From Spodoptera frugiperda (lineage: Eukaryota; Arthropoda; Insecta; Lepidoptera; Noctuidae), in NCBI RefSeq assembly GCF_023101765.2, contig NC_064236.1, forward strand, positions 17,820,993-17,884,992: a stretch of 64,000 bases of DNA, written 5' to 3'. Below are positions 21,463-32,890 of the stretch, one piece after another (position 1 is the stretch's first letter; every line of letters begins with the position of its first letter). The translations under genes were made by a program, and so were the position numbers. The notes beneath the pieces were generated by a model. It was not told the DNA's origin. It made no database searches and saw nothing but the letters and a program-made list of their open reading frames with translations.

Positions 21463-21660
21463 TTACCACCGATAGAAATATTAAAAATAATAAGAAAACG
21501 CGCAGTGCCGTAAATTTGGTCATACCAAATTTACAAATTTGGTCACACCAAATTTACCCCGGTATTGTCGGAAACAAAAAAAAAATCCGACTTTGTGGCG
21601 CACTATTTTTTACGGCACTACGCGTTTTCTTATTATTTTTAATGTATCTATCGGGGGTAA
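21463..21660. mobile_element. About 200-bp MITE with about 50-bp TIRs
   Basis: The left end (ttaccaccgatagaaatatt... to gtgccgtaaa) and the right end (tttacggcactac... to ctatcgggggtaa) are inverted repeats. Flanking TTA/TAA could be part of the TIR or a 3-bp TSD. An inner palindrome 'accaaattt/aaatttggt' lies near 21535. Confidence 0.85.
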
Positions 21661-22740
21661 GAATGCCGTACAAAAATATATGACCAAAATGTACCCAGTC
21701 TACCTGTACTTTCGAATTCTCGCCTGCTCGCCTGCGACAGCTCACAAGTGACGGCATAGTGCTGAATCTTATTTTTTATGTTCTTAAATCGTTCTAGATA
21801 GGTCATCTGGTGGTTCAAATGACCCATAACTTTTTCAACATGGGCCTGTAGTCTAGTAGTCTATTACATATCTATACTTAATATTATAAAGAGGTAATGT
21901 TTGTAAGTTTGTATGTAATGCGTAATCTCTGGAACTAATAATCCAATACTAAAATTTTTTTGGTAGAAAGCTACATTACTCCTGAGTGCTATAGGCTATA
22001 AATTATTTTTATAACATGTATATTAACCGAGCAATCACAACTTTTGTCTAGCAAGTCGGACAGAAATAGCTCATAAAACAGAATAATACGCATACGCTGC
22101 CTAAACAGTTGCTTAAAATTGAAAACAATGTATGGCAATCTGGTTTGTTCTAATGATTTCTACAAAAAAGTCCGCGACACCATATTTCTATCTTTTATAT
22201 TTTATCTTTTATACGTCTTTTATTGTTTTAAAAAAAATCGGCTTATTTACTTTAGTTGAATATTTAAGCAACAAAATATTAATTATTATCAAAATAAATT
22301 ATTTCAGTATCACAAGGACATCATACAGATAAAATTTGCCATTTACAGTATGTCAATAGGTCATACAATTTCGGAGATTGTAAAATTACTAAAAAGCAAA
22401 ATGCCGCAAGCAATGCAATGGGCATTGTTCATAATTTATAAAATTTCGTAATTGAAAAACCATTTCGAGGAATAGACTTACTAATCATTATGGACTAATT
22501 AAAAATTTAAAATATTTATTATTTATTGATATTTCGTTAAAATACGGTTGACCTTACTTGTCCTTAAAATTGCGTCATAAAAGGAGGTATACATTAGGAT
22601 CGTTGCCTCATGTTTCAAAAATTAAAAAGTTTTGAATCAAACCGACAACTGTCAAGTATAAATGTCATGTCAGTTTGTTTCGGTTTTGTTTACAAAAAAT
22701 ACAAAGTTTCAAATTCCAAGTTTTTTCTGCATAAAGTGAA
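21661..22740. other. Non-coding, repeat fragments only
   Basis: Around 21875-22050 a dispersed repeat reads 'cttaatattataaagaggtaa'. The rest is AT-rich with no supported feature. Confidence 0.4.
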
Positions 22741-22741
22741 A

Positions 22742-22909
22742 ATGGAATACAGAAAGTGCTTTGTTCCAAGTTGCAGCAGTAATTGTAAAAATAGTCCAAA
22801 CAAAATCTTCGTTCGCAATAGGGAAGACTTACGATAGAAGTGGTGTCGAGAAGCTGGTGCGAAATATTACAAAGTTTATACTATGTATTGTCGCGAAGAT
22901 CATTTTAAT
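22742..22909 (+). pseudogene. THAP zinc-finger exon with premature stop
   Basis: Starting at ATG 22742, translation reads 'MEYRKCFVPSCSSNCKN', then 'KIFVRNRED', a TAG stop at 22835-22837, and in the same frame 'KWCREAGAKYYKVYTMYCREDHFN'. This is a THAP domain: the C-x4-C pair, the invariant W, and C-x2-H-F. A consensus splice donor (GTAAGT) follows at 22910. THAP domains bind DNA in P-element-type transposases and in host factors derived from them. No downstream exon or transposase was found nearby. Confidence 0.8.
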
Positions 22910-24150
22910 GTAAGTATCACAGAAGTAATATACTCCTCTGATATTGTCAGTCCCATTATTGTCCATATCATATGTTAAATTACGTTTTATCACAGGTTTT
23001 ATTGTGTACAGCCTATATTAAGGTTATTTTTATTGACAGTTCTATTCAGACAGCTATTATTGACAGTTGTACTTTTTTAATGCAACCACACTATGGCACA
23101 GATACTATCGTTCTGTCCATAAGATGACGTCACCCATATCAAAAAGTGGAAAATCTTAAAAAATATTTTTGAAGTGGTTTCTGATCCTTTTATCAAAATA
23201 TTCAAATTAGTTTCTTTAAATGGTCTATATTATCAAAAAATTCAATAAAAACACAAGGTAATTTTTTTTGAACAATGCCCAATGGGCATTTCTAGCCTGA
23301 ACGACTAGTGGATTTCAGCTTGATAGGGGGTCGTTTGATTTATATTTACTGTGAGAATAACACTAGATTCATTAAAAAATTATAAAACTAAAAGAAAAAT
23401 AAGGTAATTTAAAAAACTAAAAAACCCGACTGCGTTTCTTTATAATATGAAAATGAAAAAAAAAATCGGCCCAGTGCGAGTTGGGTTTTTTAGATTTTTA
23501 AATTATTTATCTATTATTTTATTCCTATACTGCCAAAACAAACACAACACCTACTAAATGATCATTATATAGAATATAATAATTGATCGCTCACATCCAG
23601 TAGAAATAGAACCCTGTTAAATGTAGATAGAGGAATCATACCTACTAAAACTATTGTATTTTCTTACATTTTAGCGCCACAGAAGCGAAATTTGTAGACG
23701 GTATTATATGCAAAATTCCTGCTAAATGATACAAAATTTTCAAAAATATGTATCAATTACTTAACGAGTTCCAGGTGGCTCCTCAATTTAAGCGTTCAGA
23801 TTGAGGAGCCACTTTTGCATTAATATATTTAATTATATCTTGCTGCTAAATCTAAATCTAGAATTCGTGCTGCAAAATCAACTACCTTGCTGCTAAATAA
23901 TATTAAACCAGATTTTAAAAATCTTATGTGGTTCCTCAATCCTTACGGAGACCATAATATGCCAATGCGTTTTTCAAGACTACTTCAATATTGAAACAAT
24001 CACATTCAGTATTATGGAATATTGAAAGGAAATGTGAATGGTATTGTTTGAAATTTTACGCTGGATGCATGGGCATCCAGCGTAAAATTTAATAAAAAGT
24101 ATTGAACAGTACTTCCACAAAGCGCTTGTACTCGTATTGTAGTTTTTTGT
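22910..24150. other. Non-coding with repeat fragments
   Basis: It includes a lepidopteran repeat pair near 23415-23505 ('taaaaaacccgactgcg' and inverted 'gagttgggttttttaga') and two 'gtggctcctcaat'-type fragments at 23772-23945. Confidence 0.4.
24051..24090. repeat. Perfect hairpin, 18-bp arms, 4-bp loop
   Basis: AAATTTTACGCTGGATGC at 24051-24068 is exactly reverse-complemented at 24073-24090. Confidence 0.95.
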
Positions 24151-25182
24151 TTGTCAGCATTTTTCTTTCAATTTGCAGTAATTGAGTTATTGGCTTTGCC
24201 ACATATTGGTGCCACATCGACCATAGATACATCGAGCTTTTGTTTGTATAACAACGCCACCATGCGCATCCGACTCGAGGAAGAGACTACGAGACCAATC
24301 CAGTTGCGGAAGGGCGTGAGACAGGGAGACGTGATATTCCCGAAACTGTTCACGAACGCACTGGAAGACGTTTTTAAGTTCTTGGACTGGAGCGGACGCG
24401 GCATCAACATTAATGGCGAATACATCACTCATCTCCGTTTCGCTGATGACATAGTCGTAATGGCTGAGTCGCTCGCTGGAAGACCTGAACACTATTCTCA
24501 GCGACCTCAATACCGTTTCCCAACAGGTGGGCCTTAAAATGAACATGGACAAGACGAAAATCATGTCAAATGTCCATGTTGCACCTATACCGGTTATCGT
24601 TGGGAACGATAACTCGAAGTTGTAGACCACTATACATACCTGGGTCAGATCATCCAGCTAGGTAGGTCCAACTTCGAGAAAGAGGTCGCCCGAAGAATCC
24701 AACTCGGATGAGCAGCGTTTGGGATCCCGCAGTGTCAGAAGACTAGGATGTACAACCAGTGTGTGTTGCCGGTGGTGACTTACGGTACCGAGACATGGTC
24801 CCTAACTGCTGGCCTTTTAGAAAGGCTCAGAGTCGCCCAGCGTGCGATGGAGAGAGCTATGCTCGGAGTATCTTTGCGCGACAAAATCCGAAATATGGAA
24901 ATTCGCCAAAGAACAAGAGTTACAGACATAGCTCTCAAAATATGCAGGCTGAAGTGACAATGGGCAGGCCACGTCGCTCGGAGGACTGACGGCCGCTGGG
25001 CCAGGAAGGTGAGTGGCGACCGCGGACCGGAAGACGCAACGTGGGCAGACCTCCCATTAGGTGGACCGACGACATCGTCAGAGTGGCGGGGAGCCAGTGG
25101 ATGCAGGTCGCTCTACGTGGAGGACTAAGGGGGAGGCCTTTGTTCAGCAGTGGACGTCTCTCGGCTGATGATGATGACAGAG
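24151..25182 (+). pseudogene. RTE-clade LINE reverse transcriptase, 3' half, decayed
   Basis: Frames in order give 'LRKGVRQGDVIFPKLFTNAL', 'GEYITHLRFADDIVVMAE' (the catalytic FADD), then after a frameshift near 24490 'GLKMNMDKTKIMSNVHV', then 24748-24957 'NQCVLPVVTYGTETWSLT' and 'RTRVTDIALKICRLK', and finally 'GRPPIRWTDDI'. The 3' end 'ttcagcagtggacgtctct' followed by TGATGATGATG is characteristic of the abundant lepidopteran RTE family. At least three frame breaks and a deletion of about 60 bp (near 24715) show it is dead. The endonuclease is missing. Confidence 0.9.
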
Positions 25183-25416
25183 ATCTCTCCGAACCGTGCT
25201 GCAACACAACCCTGGCCTCTTTGAGCACCCTCAAGAGTCGGGGTACCGGGCGGCGGCCGACGTGGTGATGGTCACCGAGCCATCCAAGTCCGTCACCCAG
25301 TGATACCTGGGCGGGACGAAATAGGGCTCGGAGACCACGGCGATATTAATCGACCACTGCGCCATGCTCTGGAGCAGTAGGTCCTGAGCGTTTGATGTTA
25401 GCCTGGAGGAGGCGTA
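25183..25416. other. GC-rich non-coding junction
   Basis: No open frame or repeat is recognised between the RTE tail and the following ORF. Confidence 0.3.
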
Positions 25417-25680
25417 ATGGAGTCACTATTGACAATCCACCACGACCTTCTCGGCGGCATTACAGCTGGCAGCGGCCGCGGCGACAGCAGCAGTAAGCGA
25501 AGCGGTTGCTACTGCAGTGGCGGCGGCGGGAAATCGTGGCGCGACGAATTTTATGGTGCTGCAGTTAAAATTGCCAATCAGTCATCAGAAGGTGATACAA
25601 TCAACGCGTGCTACAACCTCAAGTTTGCTAAAAGGTTGAAACGATATCTCCTTCCTTGCTTACCTCCGTGGACCGCAATT
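25417..25680 (+). pseudogene. Upstream half of a transposase-like ORF split by insertion
   Basis: The frame ends 'YNLKFAKRLKRYLLPCLPPW' at the AATT duplication. The later half resumes at 31471. Joining across the insertion gives '...PPWTAIMVPVFGRGS', a continuous frame. I do not recognise the N-terminal Gly/Ser-rich part. Confidence 0.6.
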
Positions 25681-26436
25681 GTCCGTATTTATGCAAAATG
25701 GAACCACACGTAAAATTTTGTAATTTCATTTTTTTGAAGAATAGTAGTTTAAAAGTGGTCTAAATTCTTATACAAAAAAGAACCACATTATTTTCCCCTT
25801 GGAAATAGGGTATACTTAAAGCAGAACAGAACCAACAGCCACAACAAACATTACACTGCAAAGCAAAACCGAACCACAGCACAACGGTACTCGATTGTTC
25901 AAACAAATAAACGATATTACTACCATGTCATTTTATACAAAACAGATCCACATATACTTGATATCTTTATACTTAACACATATCTGTATTATTAAACAAT
26001 TATTTTAATACACCAAATGGAACCAAGTTTCTGTGGTATCTTTATGCGTATAATAAATTCATAATTTAATTGCAAATATTTATATGCATAATAGAATCAC
26101 AAGCATTCGGTTCTATCATGTATAAAGAAATATTTTAAAACGGTAGAACCACCAGTATGTGATTCCATTATGCATATAACGATTTTAAACCCAATATCGC
26201 TCGAAGGTACCAAATGACATGATTTGTTTCATGCCTACAACGAAATGAATATTTTATTCCATTGAATATATGGCTCAAAGTGCAATAACTCAAAGTTTCA
26301 AAGTGAAACCTCAAATCAAACATCTGTCAAAATAGATGACATTCAACGAAATAGTTTGAATGCGTAACGACCGTTTTTTTTCTACGTGAAGAAAGTTGTA
26401 TTGTTTTTGTTAATTTCTCGTAAATTAAGTGTGAAA

Positions 26437-29400
26437 ATGTTGAGTAGAAGCAAGCAATTGGTAAATAAAGCATTGGAGAGGAATACTGAAGATACAATAG
26501 GTAAGTACCTAGTTTTATTTAATGCATTTAAGTACTTAATGAATCTGAGATGTTCCTACGCTTTATCGATATTAGATTCATTCCCGATTGTGAGTGGTAC
26601 GATCGATATTGTACTTTTTTAGGGTTCCGTAGCCAAATGGCAAAAAACGGAACCCTTATAGATTCGTCATGTCTGTCTGTTTGTCTATCCGTCCGTCCGT
26701 CCGTCCGTCCGTCCGTATGTCACAGCCATTTATTTCCGAAACTATTGGGCCTACATAGTTGAAACTTTGTAGGATGATGTATTTCAATAACCGCTATTCG
26801 AATTTTGAATAAAAATTAATAAATTTAAAAATTAAAGGGGGCACTCCATACATGGAATTGATCCAAAAAAAATTTTTTTTCAGCTAACGTATCCGTGATG
26901 GGTGTCTATGGATAGGTCTTTAAAAAAGACATTAAGGTTCCTTAAACCACTTTTTGTTAAAATCAATCGTTTGAAAGTTAGACGCTTCTAAAGTAGATGG
27001 CATAATATGAAAGTTGTAAAATAACTTGGTTTTACATAGTGTTTGTATGAACGACAAAGTTATATTTGCGGTTTTTGAAAATGTTTTATTTCTTAAAAAC
27101 TAATAATGATATCTCGTTCAAACTAATTTTCGTTATTAGTTTCCATTGAAAGCTACAGCATATATTTTTTTCAGTTTTCTCACTCTCTTATTTTAAAAGT
27201 TAGAGGGGGGAAACACTAATTTTTCCACTTTGGAAGCGTCTAACTTTCAAACGATTGATTTTGACGAAAAGTGGTTTAAGGAACCTTAATGTCTTTTTTA
27301 AAGACCTATCCATAGACACCCATCACGGATAAGTTAGCTGAAAAAAAAATTTTTTGAATCAGTTCCATTATGGAGTGCCCCCCTTAATTTTTTACATTTT
27401 TTCATTTTTATTCAAAATTCGAATAGCGGTTACCGAAATACATCATCCTACAAAGTTTCAACTATGTAGGCCCAACAGTTTCGGAAATAAATGGCTGTGA
27501 CATACGGACGGACGGACGGGCAGACAGACACACAGACATGACGAATCTATAAGGGTTCCGTTTTTTGCCATTTGGCTACGGAACCCTAAAAACACTTTTA
27601 CCCGTCAATTTTTTTTTTTAACTAGGTGTGTCATGTGGTTTTTCGTGTCGATTTTAAAGCTTTTTTTTATTGTAGGAGAAAGTTACGAAGAACTTGGTAC
27701 GTCGGAGCCTCTGGAGAAGCTTTCTTCACCATCAAGCAATAATGTATCTTCGCCAGATCGCTTAGAAGAATATTCCTCCCCGGTATTAGAACTGCTCGAA
27801 AACTTGTCCCCTTTTAAAAGTCCTGACTATGTATCAGATTCATCAGAAGATGGTACTATAACAGTTGCTGGCGGTAAGAAAATGAGGCTGCCTAATGGGA
27901 AATCGAGGCGCACTATCATAGAAGAGTCTGCTTCTGAAGGCGAATATATAGCGAAATCACCAGTGTTTATACCATGTTCTGATGACGATACAGTGAGTAT
28001 TAATGACGAAGTAGTTACGAAAGGAAGACCAAAGAAAGGCCGAAAGTGTAAGTATGGTGGTCTAACAAGGATAGAAAGAAAGAAAAATAGACATTCTAAT
28101 AAGCCTTTTCGCAACTACAAAAACATCGAAGTCCAGCCAAAAGCATTTATTGATTTTAAATGTAATTGTAAAACGAAGTGTTGGGAAAAAATAGATTCTA
28201 ACATTCGACAGAAAATATTTGAGAGTTTTTACAAACTAGAAAATTATAATACCCAAAATATGTTCATCGCAGCGAACGTCAAAGAAGCTGATGTAAAAAG
28301 AAGGATGACTAATAGCAATATGAAGAAAAAAATCTCTCGTAAATATCTATTGGACAAAGTCGAAGTGTGCCGCGATTTATTTGTCAAAACACTTGGTATT
28401 TCTACAAAGAGAGTTAACACTGCCTTGATTAAGATGAGGTCACAGGATTTTATAGATAGAAGAGGATCAAAAAGCGGAGGTAAGAACAAATGCAGCGACG
28501 AAATAGTTTCACAAGTGAGATGCCACATTAATTCTCTTCCTAAGTATAAATCACACTACAGAAGAAGTGAGCGCGAGACCGAATATCTTATGCCAGACAT
28601 GACTTTAGATAAGATGTATGATTTATACTGTGAACATATAGGAGAAGCTGAGAAGGTCAGTAAGGCAATGTATTCAAAGTTATTTTACAAACATTTTAAT
28701 CTTAAACGAGCGCCTCTTAAAAAAGATACTTGCAACAAGTGTGACACATTACAAGCGAAATTAACTCGTTGCAAAACTGCTGAGGAGAAAACTGCCATAG
28801 ATACAGAACGCGAAGAACATTGTCGGAAATGGGAAGAGCCTCGAAATAAAATGAAGTCTGACTTTATTCTGGCAACTCAATGTAAGGAAATAGAATGTCT
28901 CACGTTTGATCTCCAAAAAACACTGCCAATGCCTAAGATTCCTACCGGAATTATTTACTATAAATGACAGCTTTGGCTGTACAATATGGGAATTTATTCC
29001 GCAAAGACTAACCTGAGTGAATGCTTTGTTTGGATAGAAGGAATGGCTGGTAAAGGTGCCCAGGAAGTTGGTTCTTGTCTATTAAAATACTTAGGCACGC
29101 ATATTTCTGACCATGTAGAGGAACTAATTTTATGGAGCGATTCATGTGGAGGACAGAATCGTAACATAAAGATAGTTTTAATGTTAAAAGCATTTTTGCA
29201 TTCTCATCCCACCTTGAAAAAAATAACACAAAAATTTTTAATACCCGGACATAGTTACCTACCCAATGACAGAGATTTTTCCCACATTGAAACGGCAATG
29301 AAGAAATATCCGAGACTGTACACTCCCGATGATTATGTGCAAGTTATGAAAGATTGCAAGAAAAAGAACCCGCTTACAGTTACAGTTATGGCAAAATCTG

Positions 29401-29813
29401 ATTTTGTGGGAACTTCTAAGAATGAAAAAATGATTATTAACAGAAAACGTGGTATTAATAAAGAATCTATTAATTGGCTACAAACTCGGGAAATATACCT
29501 GAAAAGAGACTCGCCAAACTCAATTTATTTTAAAACAGAATTCCTTGGTAGTTCTGTGGAAGTAAATATAGGGAGAGCACCTGTTCGCGGCAGACCAGCC
29601 GTAATCTTGACGGAACATTTAGTTCCCCTGTGGCCGTCAGGGAAGCCAGTGTCACCAGCGAAACTGGCCGATATTCAGTCCATATTACATCTTATACCAG
29701 AAGATGCACAGAGTTTTTATAATGGTGTCATTTGTGATGATGCAATAGAAGACGACATAGATGGACTAGATACGGTGGATTTCGAGATCCAATATGATGA
29801 TAACATTGAATAA
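26437..29813 (+). pseudogene. Spliced DDE-type transposase, one in-frame stop
   Basis: Exon 1 is 26437-26500 (MLSRSKQLVNKALERN...), ending at a GTAAGT donor. Exon 2 starts at 27676 after a pyrimidine-rich tract and TGTAG. The phase is kept across the 1175-bp intron ('EDTIG|ESYEELG'). Exon 2 runs to 29813 with a single in-frame TGA at 28965-28967. An acidic N-terminal region is followed by a basic stretch ('RPKKGRKCKYGG'), a cysteine cluster ('CNKCDTLQAKLTRC'), and the probable catalytic acids: D in 'LTFDLQK', D in 'LWSDSCGGQNRN' and E in 'PGHSYLPNDRDFSHIE'. The total is about 735 codons. The same motif set occurs in the pseudogene at 14646-17944. A point nonsense change is the only visible defect. 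Confidence 0.85.
26622..27586. mobile_element. 965-bp MITE with about 370-bp TIRs, TSD TA, in the intron
   Basis: The arms, 26622-26995 and about 27221-27586, start GGGTTCCGTAGCCAAATGG and include a (GTCC)n microsatellite on the left and (GGAC)n on the right. TA lies at 26620-26621 and 27587-27588. A TA duplication suggests Tc1/mariner mobilisation. Partial relatives are at 53330-53355, 54200-54740 and 59495-59640. Non-coding. Confidence 0.9.
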
Positions 29814-30012
29814 ATGCTCCCTAAATGTTGTTTCATATTTTTTGTTAATTAAAGATTTATTTCAATACATATTTTCATTTATTTCAGTAATTCCCTGAGT
29901 TGTGGTTCTTTTTTGTATATGAGAAAACCTATCAAATACTAAATGTTAAAAGGAACCACATGCACATTTTCTTAATTATCTAGAAAGTTTAAGAGTATTC
30001 AGAGCAAATTTA

Positions 30013-31319
30013 TATATGTTACGGTAAGAGTGAATAATTGAAAATTATTAATAATTATCTACTATTATTAATAATTACCGAAACTCGAGGTAAAAGTGAT
30101 AAATTAATCACATTTGTCGCTTATTATTAATAATTTTACCCTAGTAGTGATAAATGTAATAAGTAGCCAAGATGTTATTTTTATTTCAATTTAAAAGGCA
30201 ATATATTGTACTTGCACAACAAATATTTGTTGAATTCTATGATAATACTTTTAAAATTTTACTTTGATGCTTTTATAGGTGCTACAGAAGATTTACAGGC
30301 AAACCAAATATGATTATTGATGATTGCTTTTAGGATTCGTGTTGATTTTGTTAATGATACAATAATTGTTTAATTTTATTTTTGTTACAATTTCATGTAC
30401 CACGATAGACATTTTTGCATAATTTTGATGGTAGATTAGATTTTTACAAGAACTTTACGCGAGCAGAACTCGACGCGCCGCACGCACGGGTCTGGTTCTG
30501 GTCGGGCGGCGAGCTACCCCTACTCGCATTCCGCAGACCCGCACTTACGAAGGCCGGAGATCTTCCCGCGATCCCCGACGCCCGGAGTGTCTGTCGCGAC
30601 GGCTGGGGCGTGAGGAGGTTCGTTCTCTCAAGCGCCCCGCCTCCTCCTTAGCTAGCATGACTGCTTCGCAAAAGGAGGAGACGCTTCATACCATGGCCTG
30701 AACCAATGCTGGGCGCGAGAGGTCGCCGTCATCGACCAGATCCCTGAGGACACGGCGATTTTCAGCCCATGCACGGCACACCGCCACCGTATGGTCCACC
30801 GTGTCCTCCGGGCGGTTCTCGCAGTGATGACACCCGTGCGTACCTCCCGCCCAATCAGTAACAGGAACCTACCCAAACTCCCATGTCCGGTAAGCAACTG
30901 CGTCAGGCGGTGAGGACGCCGTGGCGTCTCTCTAGCCACTACTCAAACAGGGGACTTACCGCTGCAATGACAGCGAGTCCAGATAAATGTGCCCTAGAAG
31001 GGCACTATTTAATATTCTTCGTTCAGAATATGTGAATTTGTTGTCCTTTCGGTTTAAAGCAAGTACAAGTTACCTTGTCTGTGTAATATAATCGTAAGAC
31101 TGTATTTAATATTATAAATAAATACATGCTGGTCAAAAAACATCGGGTTTATATTTATTTTATTACTTTCACCAATATGTGTCGTGAATTATTAATAATC
31201 ACTACTAAAAGTAATAAATTTCGATCGATTATTCACTTTTACCAAAACGTGTGGTTATTATTAATAATTTTGAAAAATTATTAATAATTTTCAATTATTC
31301 AGATTTACCGTAACATATA
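30013..31319. mobile_element. TIR element nested in the 5.79-kb transposon
   Basis: Ends TATATGTTACGGTAA at 30013 and TTACCGTAACATATA at 31305-31319 are inverted, followed inward on each side by 'aattattaataatt' repeats. The internal sequence is an R1-clade fragment plus AT-rich DNA; no transposase is seen. Confidence 0.75.
30470..30978 (-). pseudogene. R1-clade LINE C-terminal fragment
   Basis: It corresponds in reverse to 1306-1835 of the first R1 copy: 'RLTQLLTGHGSLGRFLLLIG' and 'GRPGGHGG'-type 3' coding, with frameshifts. No 3'UTR or poly-A is attached, so it was probably carried in rather than retrotransposed directly. Confidence 0.85.
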
Positions 31320-31470
31320 CACATGCTTAAATAAGTAATTTATCAATAAATTAAAATAAAGAAAATAGAAATTTCACTTCATCTAATAGAGCTGCACATG
31401 GTTTTGTAAATCTTTTGATACCTCAGAAGTGCGTGTTTGTTGGTTGGTTCCTTTTTGCATAAATACGGAC

Positions 31471-32443
31471 AATTATGGTACCTGTATTCGGAAGAGGCTC
31501 GATGACCGCCACCTCTGCTGCAGTGGAGTCAGAATTTTCGGATATGAAACATCGCGAATTCAAGGGCGAGATTCCGATACGCATAGACCGTTTCGTCTTG
31601 CAACATATTGAACGCATTAACGAAAAAATAAAAGAGCGCTCCAAACCATCGGATGGTTCGTTGCAAAACAGAGATGGAAGATCTAACGCTCCCGATAACG
31701 CGAACCTCAACGAATCATAGGAAGCTGAAGCTGATTCTAAGTTTGAAAACCGATTAAATAGCATGGAAGTCGATCATCCTCATCAGAGAACGCCGGAGCC
31801 TGAAGAAATCTCGTTCGATGTGACTCCAAATAATAAATGCAGCACTCCAAACGACAGTGTGATGAACATCCTACCCAGTCTCGAGTCAAAACTAACCGAA
31901 CCACCGCTTGAATCTTCAGTGACAAAGACGCAAAATATTTTCACTGTCCCCGATTCTTCGAAGATCGTATATGATGCGAAATATAAACCAGCCGAGATGT
32001 CCAGAGACGAAAACATCCCAGCCGATAATGACTGGAACGTTCGTGAGGAATGGGGAGGACCTAACAAAAACGCAAAACGGAAGGTTGAAACAGGTAATGT
32101 ACTGAACAAGAAACAATCCAAACCAACAAGTTTGGATGATTGTCCCGAGTGGGATTTCATTAAGCACTCAAAAACTGCCCACGCACCAGTTCTTTTAAAC
32201 GGGAACATTTCAGGATCAGTGCGTTTAAACAATCAATATCTAAATGTTAACTCAACATGTACTTTCAATTCCATTTTTCAGGTTGTTTTCAACGCACTGT
32301 TGGCAAATAAAGTCTACTTCGAAAAATTGCAATCATCAGACTATCCCATCATTAATCTGGCACAAAGAGTCAGCGAGAAAAAAAAAAATGCGAGAACATT
32401 ACGTCCAACGAGCTCAAATACTAACAGGCATTCCCATTTTTGA
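31471..32443 (+). pseudogene. Downstream half of the split transposase-like ORF
   Basis: It continues 'IMVPVFGRGSMTATSAAVESEF' (a pattern like the C-terminal S-A-x-V-E-x-x-F segment of several transposases), an acidic linker and 'GSVRLNNQYLNVNSTCTFNS'. One in-frame TAG lies at 31718-31720. A frameshift at the A-run at 32379-32389 moves the end to another frame ('REHYVQRAQILTGIPIFEG...', to about 32600). I do not know the family for certain; it is a multi-copy type. Confidence 0.65.
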
Positions 32444-32639
32444 AGGCACGGTCACTATCTATACGAGGAACATCCAGCGATTGGATGTGGAGTGCTACGC
32501 TGCTCATTTAGCGCAATATCTCTTGGAAAAACTCCTTCCGCCGGCGCGCGGAGAAGCTCCTTCCGCCGGCTTCTCTTTTGGAGGCCCCAGTCTCGGCCGC
32601 TCCTCAGTCCTCCGCGTGTCGGCAGCTAAAGGAGCAAAT

Positions 32640-32890
32640 AACTCATTTTATGACCAGAACGTTAAGCATCCAATTCTGTTACATAGTTCTCATACAATTT
32701 GCATTCTCTTGTTTAACATGTTCCAATTACGTCTCTTGCATGCTGGGCCACAGTTTTAATGGCCACTATTTGTCATTACTATTATCCTATTGGAGGTAGA
32801 AACCTGGCAAAAAAGGTCCCACATCAATGTGTGAAGTGTTGCAGGATCAAGGCCAATACTATTCAACCTGTCACGAAAACCCTCTTAGTA
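32640..32890 (+). pseudogene. BEL/Pao integrase zinc-domain fragment
   Basis: Pieces 'VKHPILLHSSHTICIL', 'LLHAGPQ' and, after a frame change, 'YPIGGRNLAKKVPHQCVKCC' match the HHCC domain seen in the full BEL element at about residues 1355-1415. It is a short remnant on the opposite strand to that element. Confidence 0.8.

Larger units (their letters stand above)
25681..31470 (+). mobile_element. 5.79-kb DNA transposon, 4-bp TSD AATT
   Basis: Terminal inverted repeats begin GTCCGTATTTATGCAAAA at 25681 and mirror at 31453-31470, extending through GGAACCA. AATT flanks both sides (25677-25680, 31471-31474), and removing the element plus one AATT restores the interrupted ORF. GAACCA-type subterminal motifs are scattered at 25700-26160 and 29890-29960. 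It carries one spliced transposase gene, a TA-flanked MITE in the intron and a second TIR element at 30013-31319. Sola-type elements also have 4-bp TSDs, but I cannot confirm a superfamily. Confidence 0.9.

Noticed and set aside
22420..23285. P-type transposon bounded by 'aatgggcattgttc' repeats
   Set aside because: Only about 12-14 bp match and no TSD; mentioned as a possibility with the THAP exon, not listed as an element.
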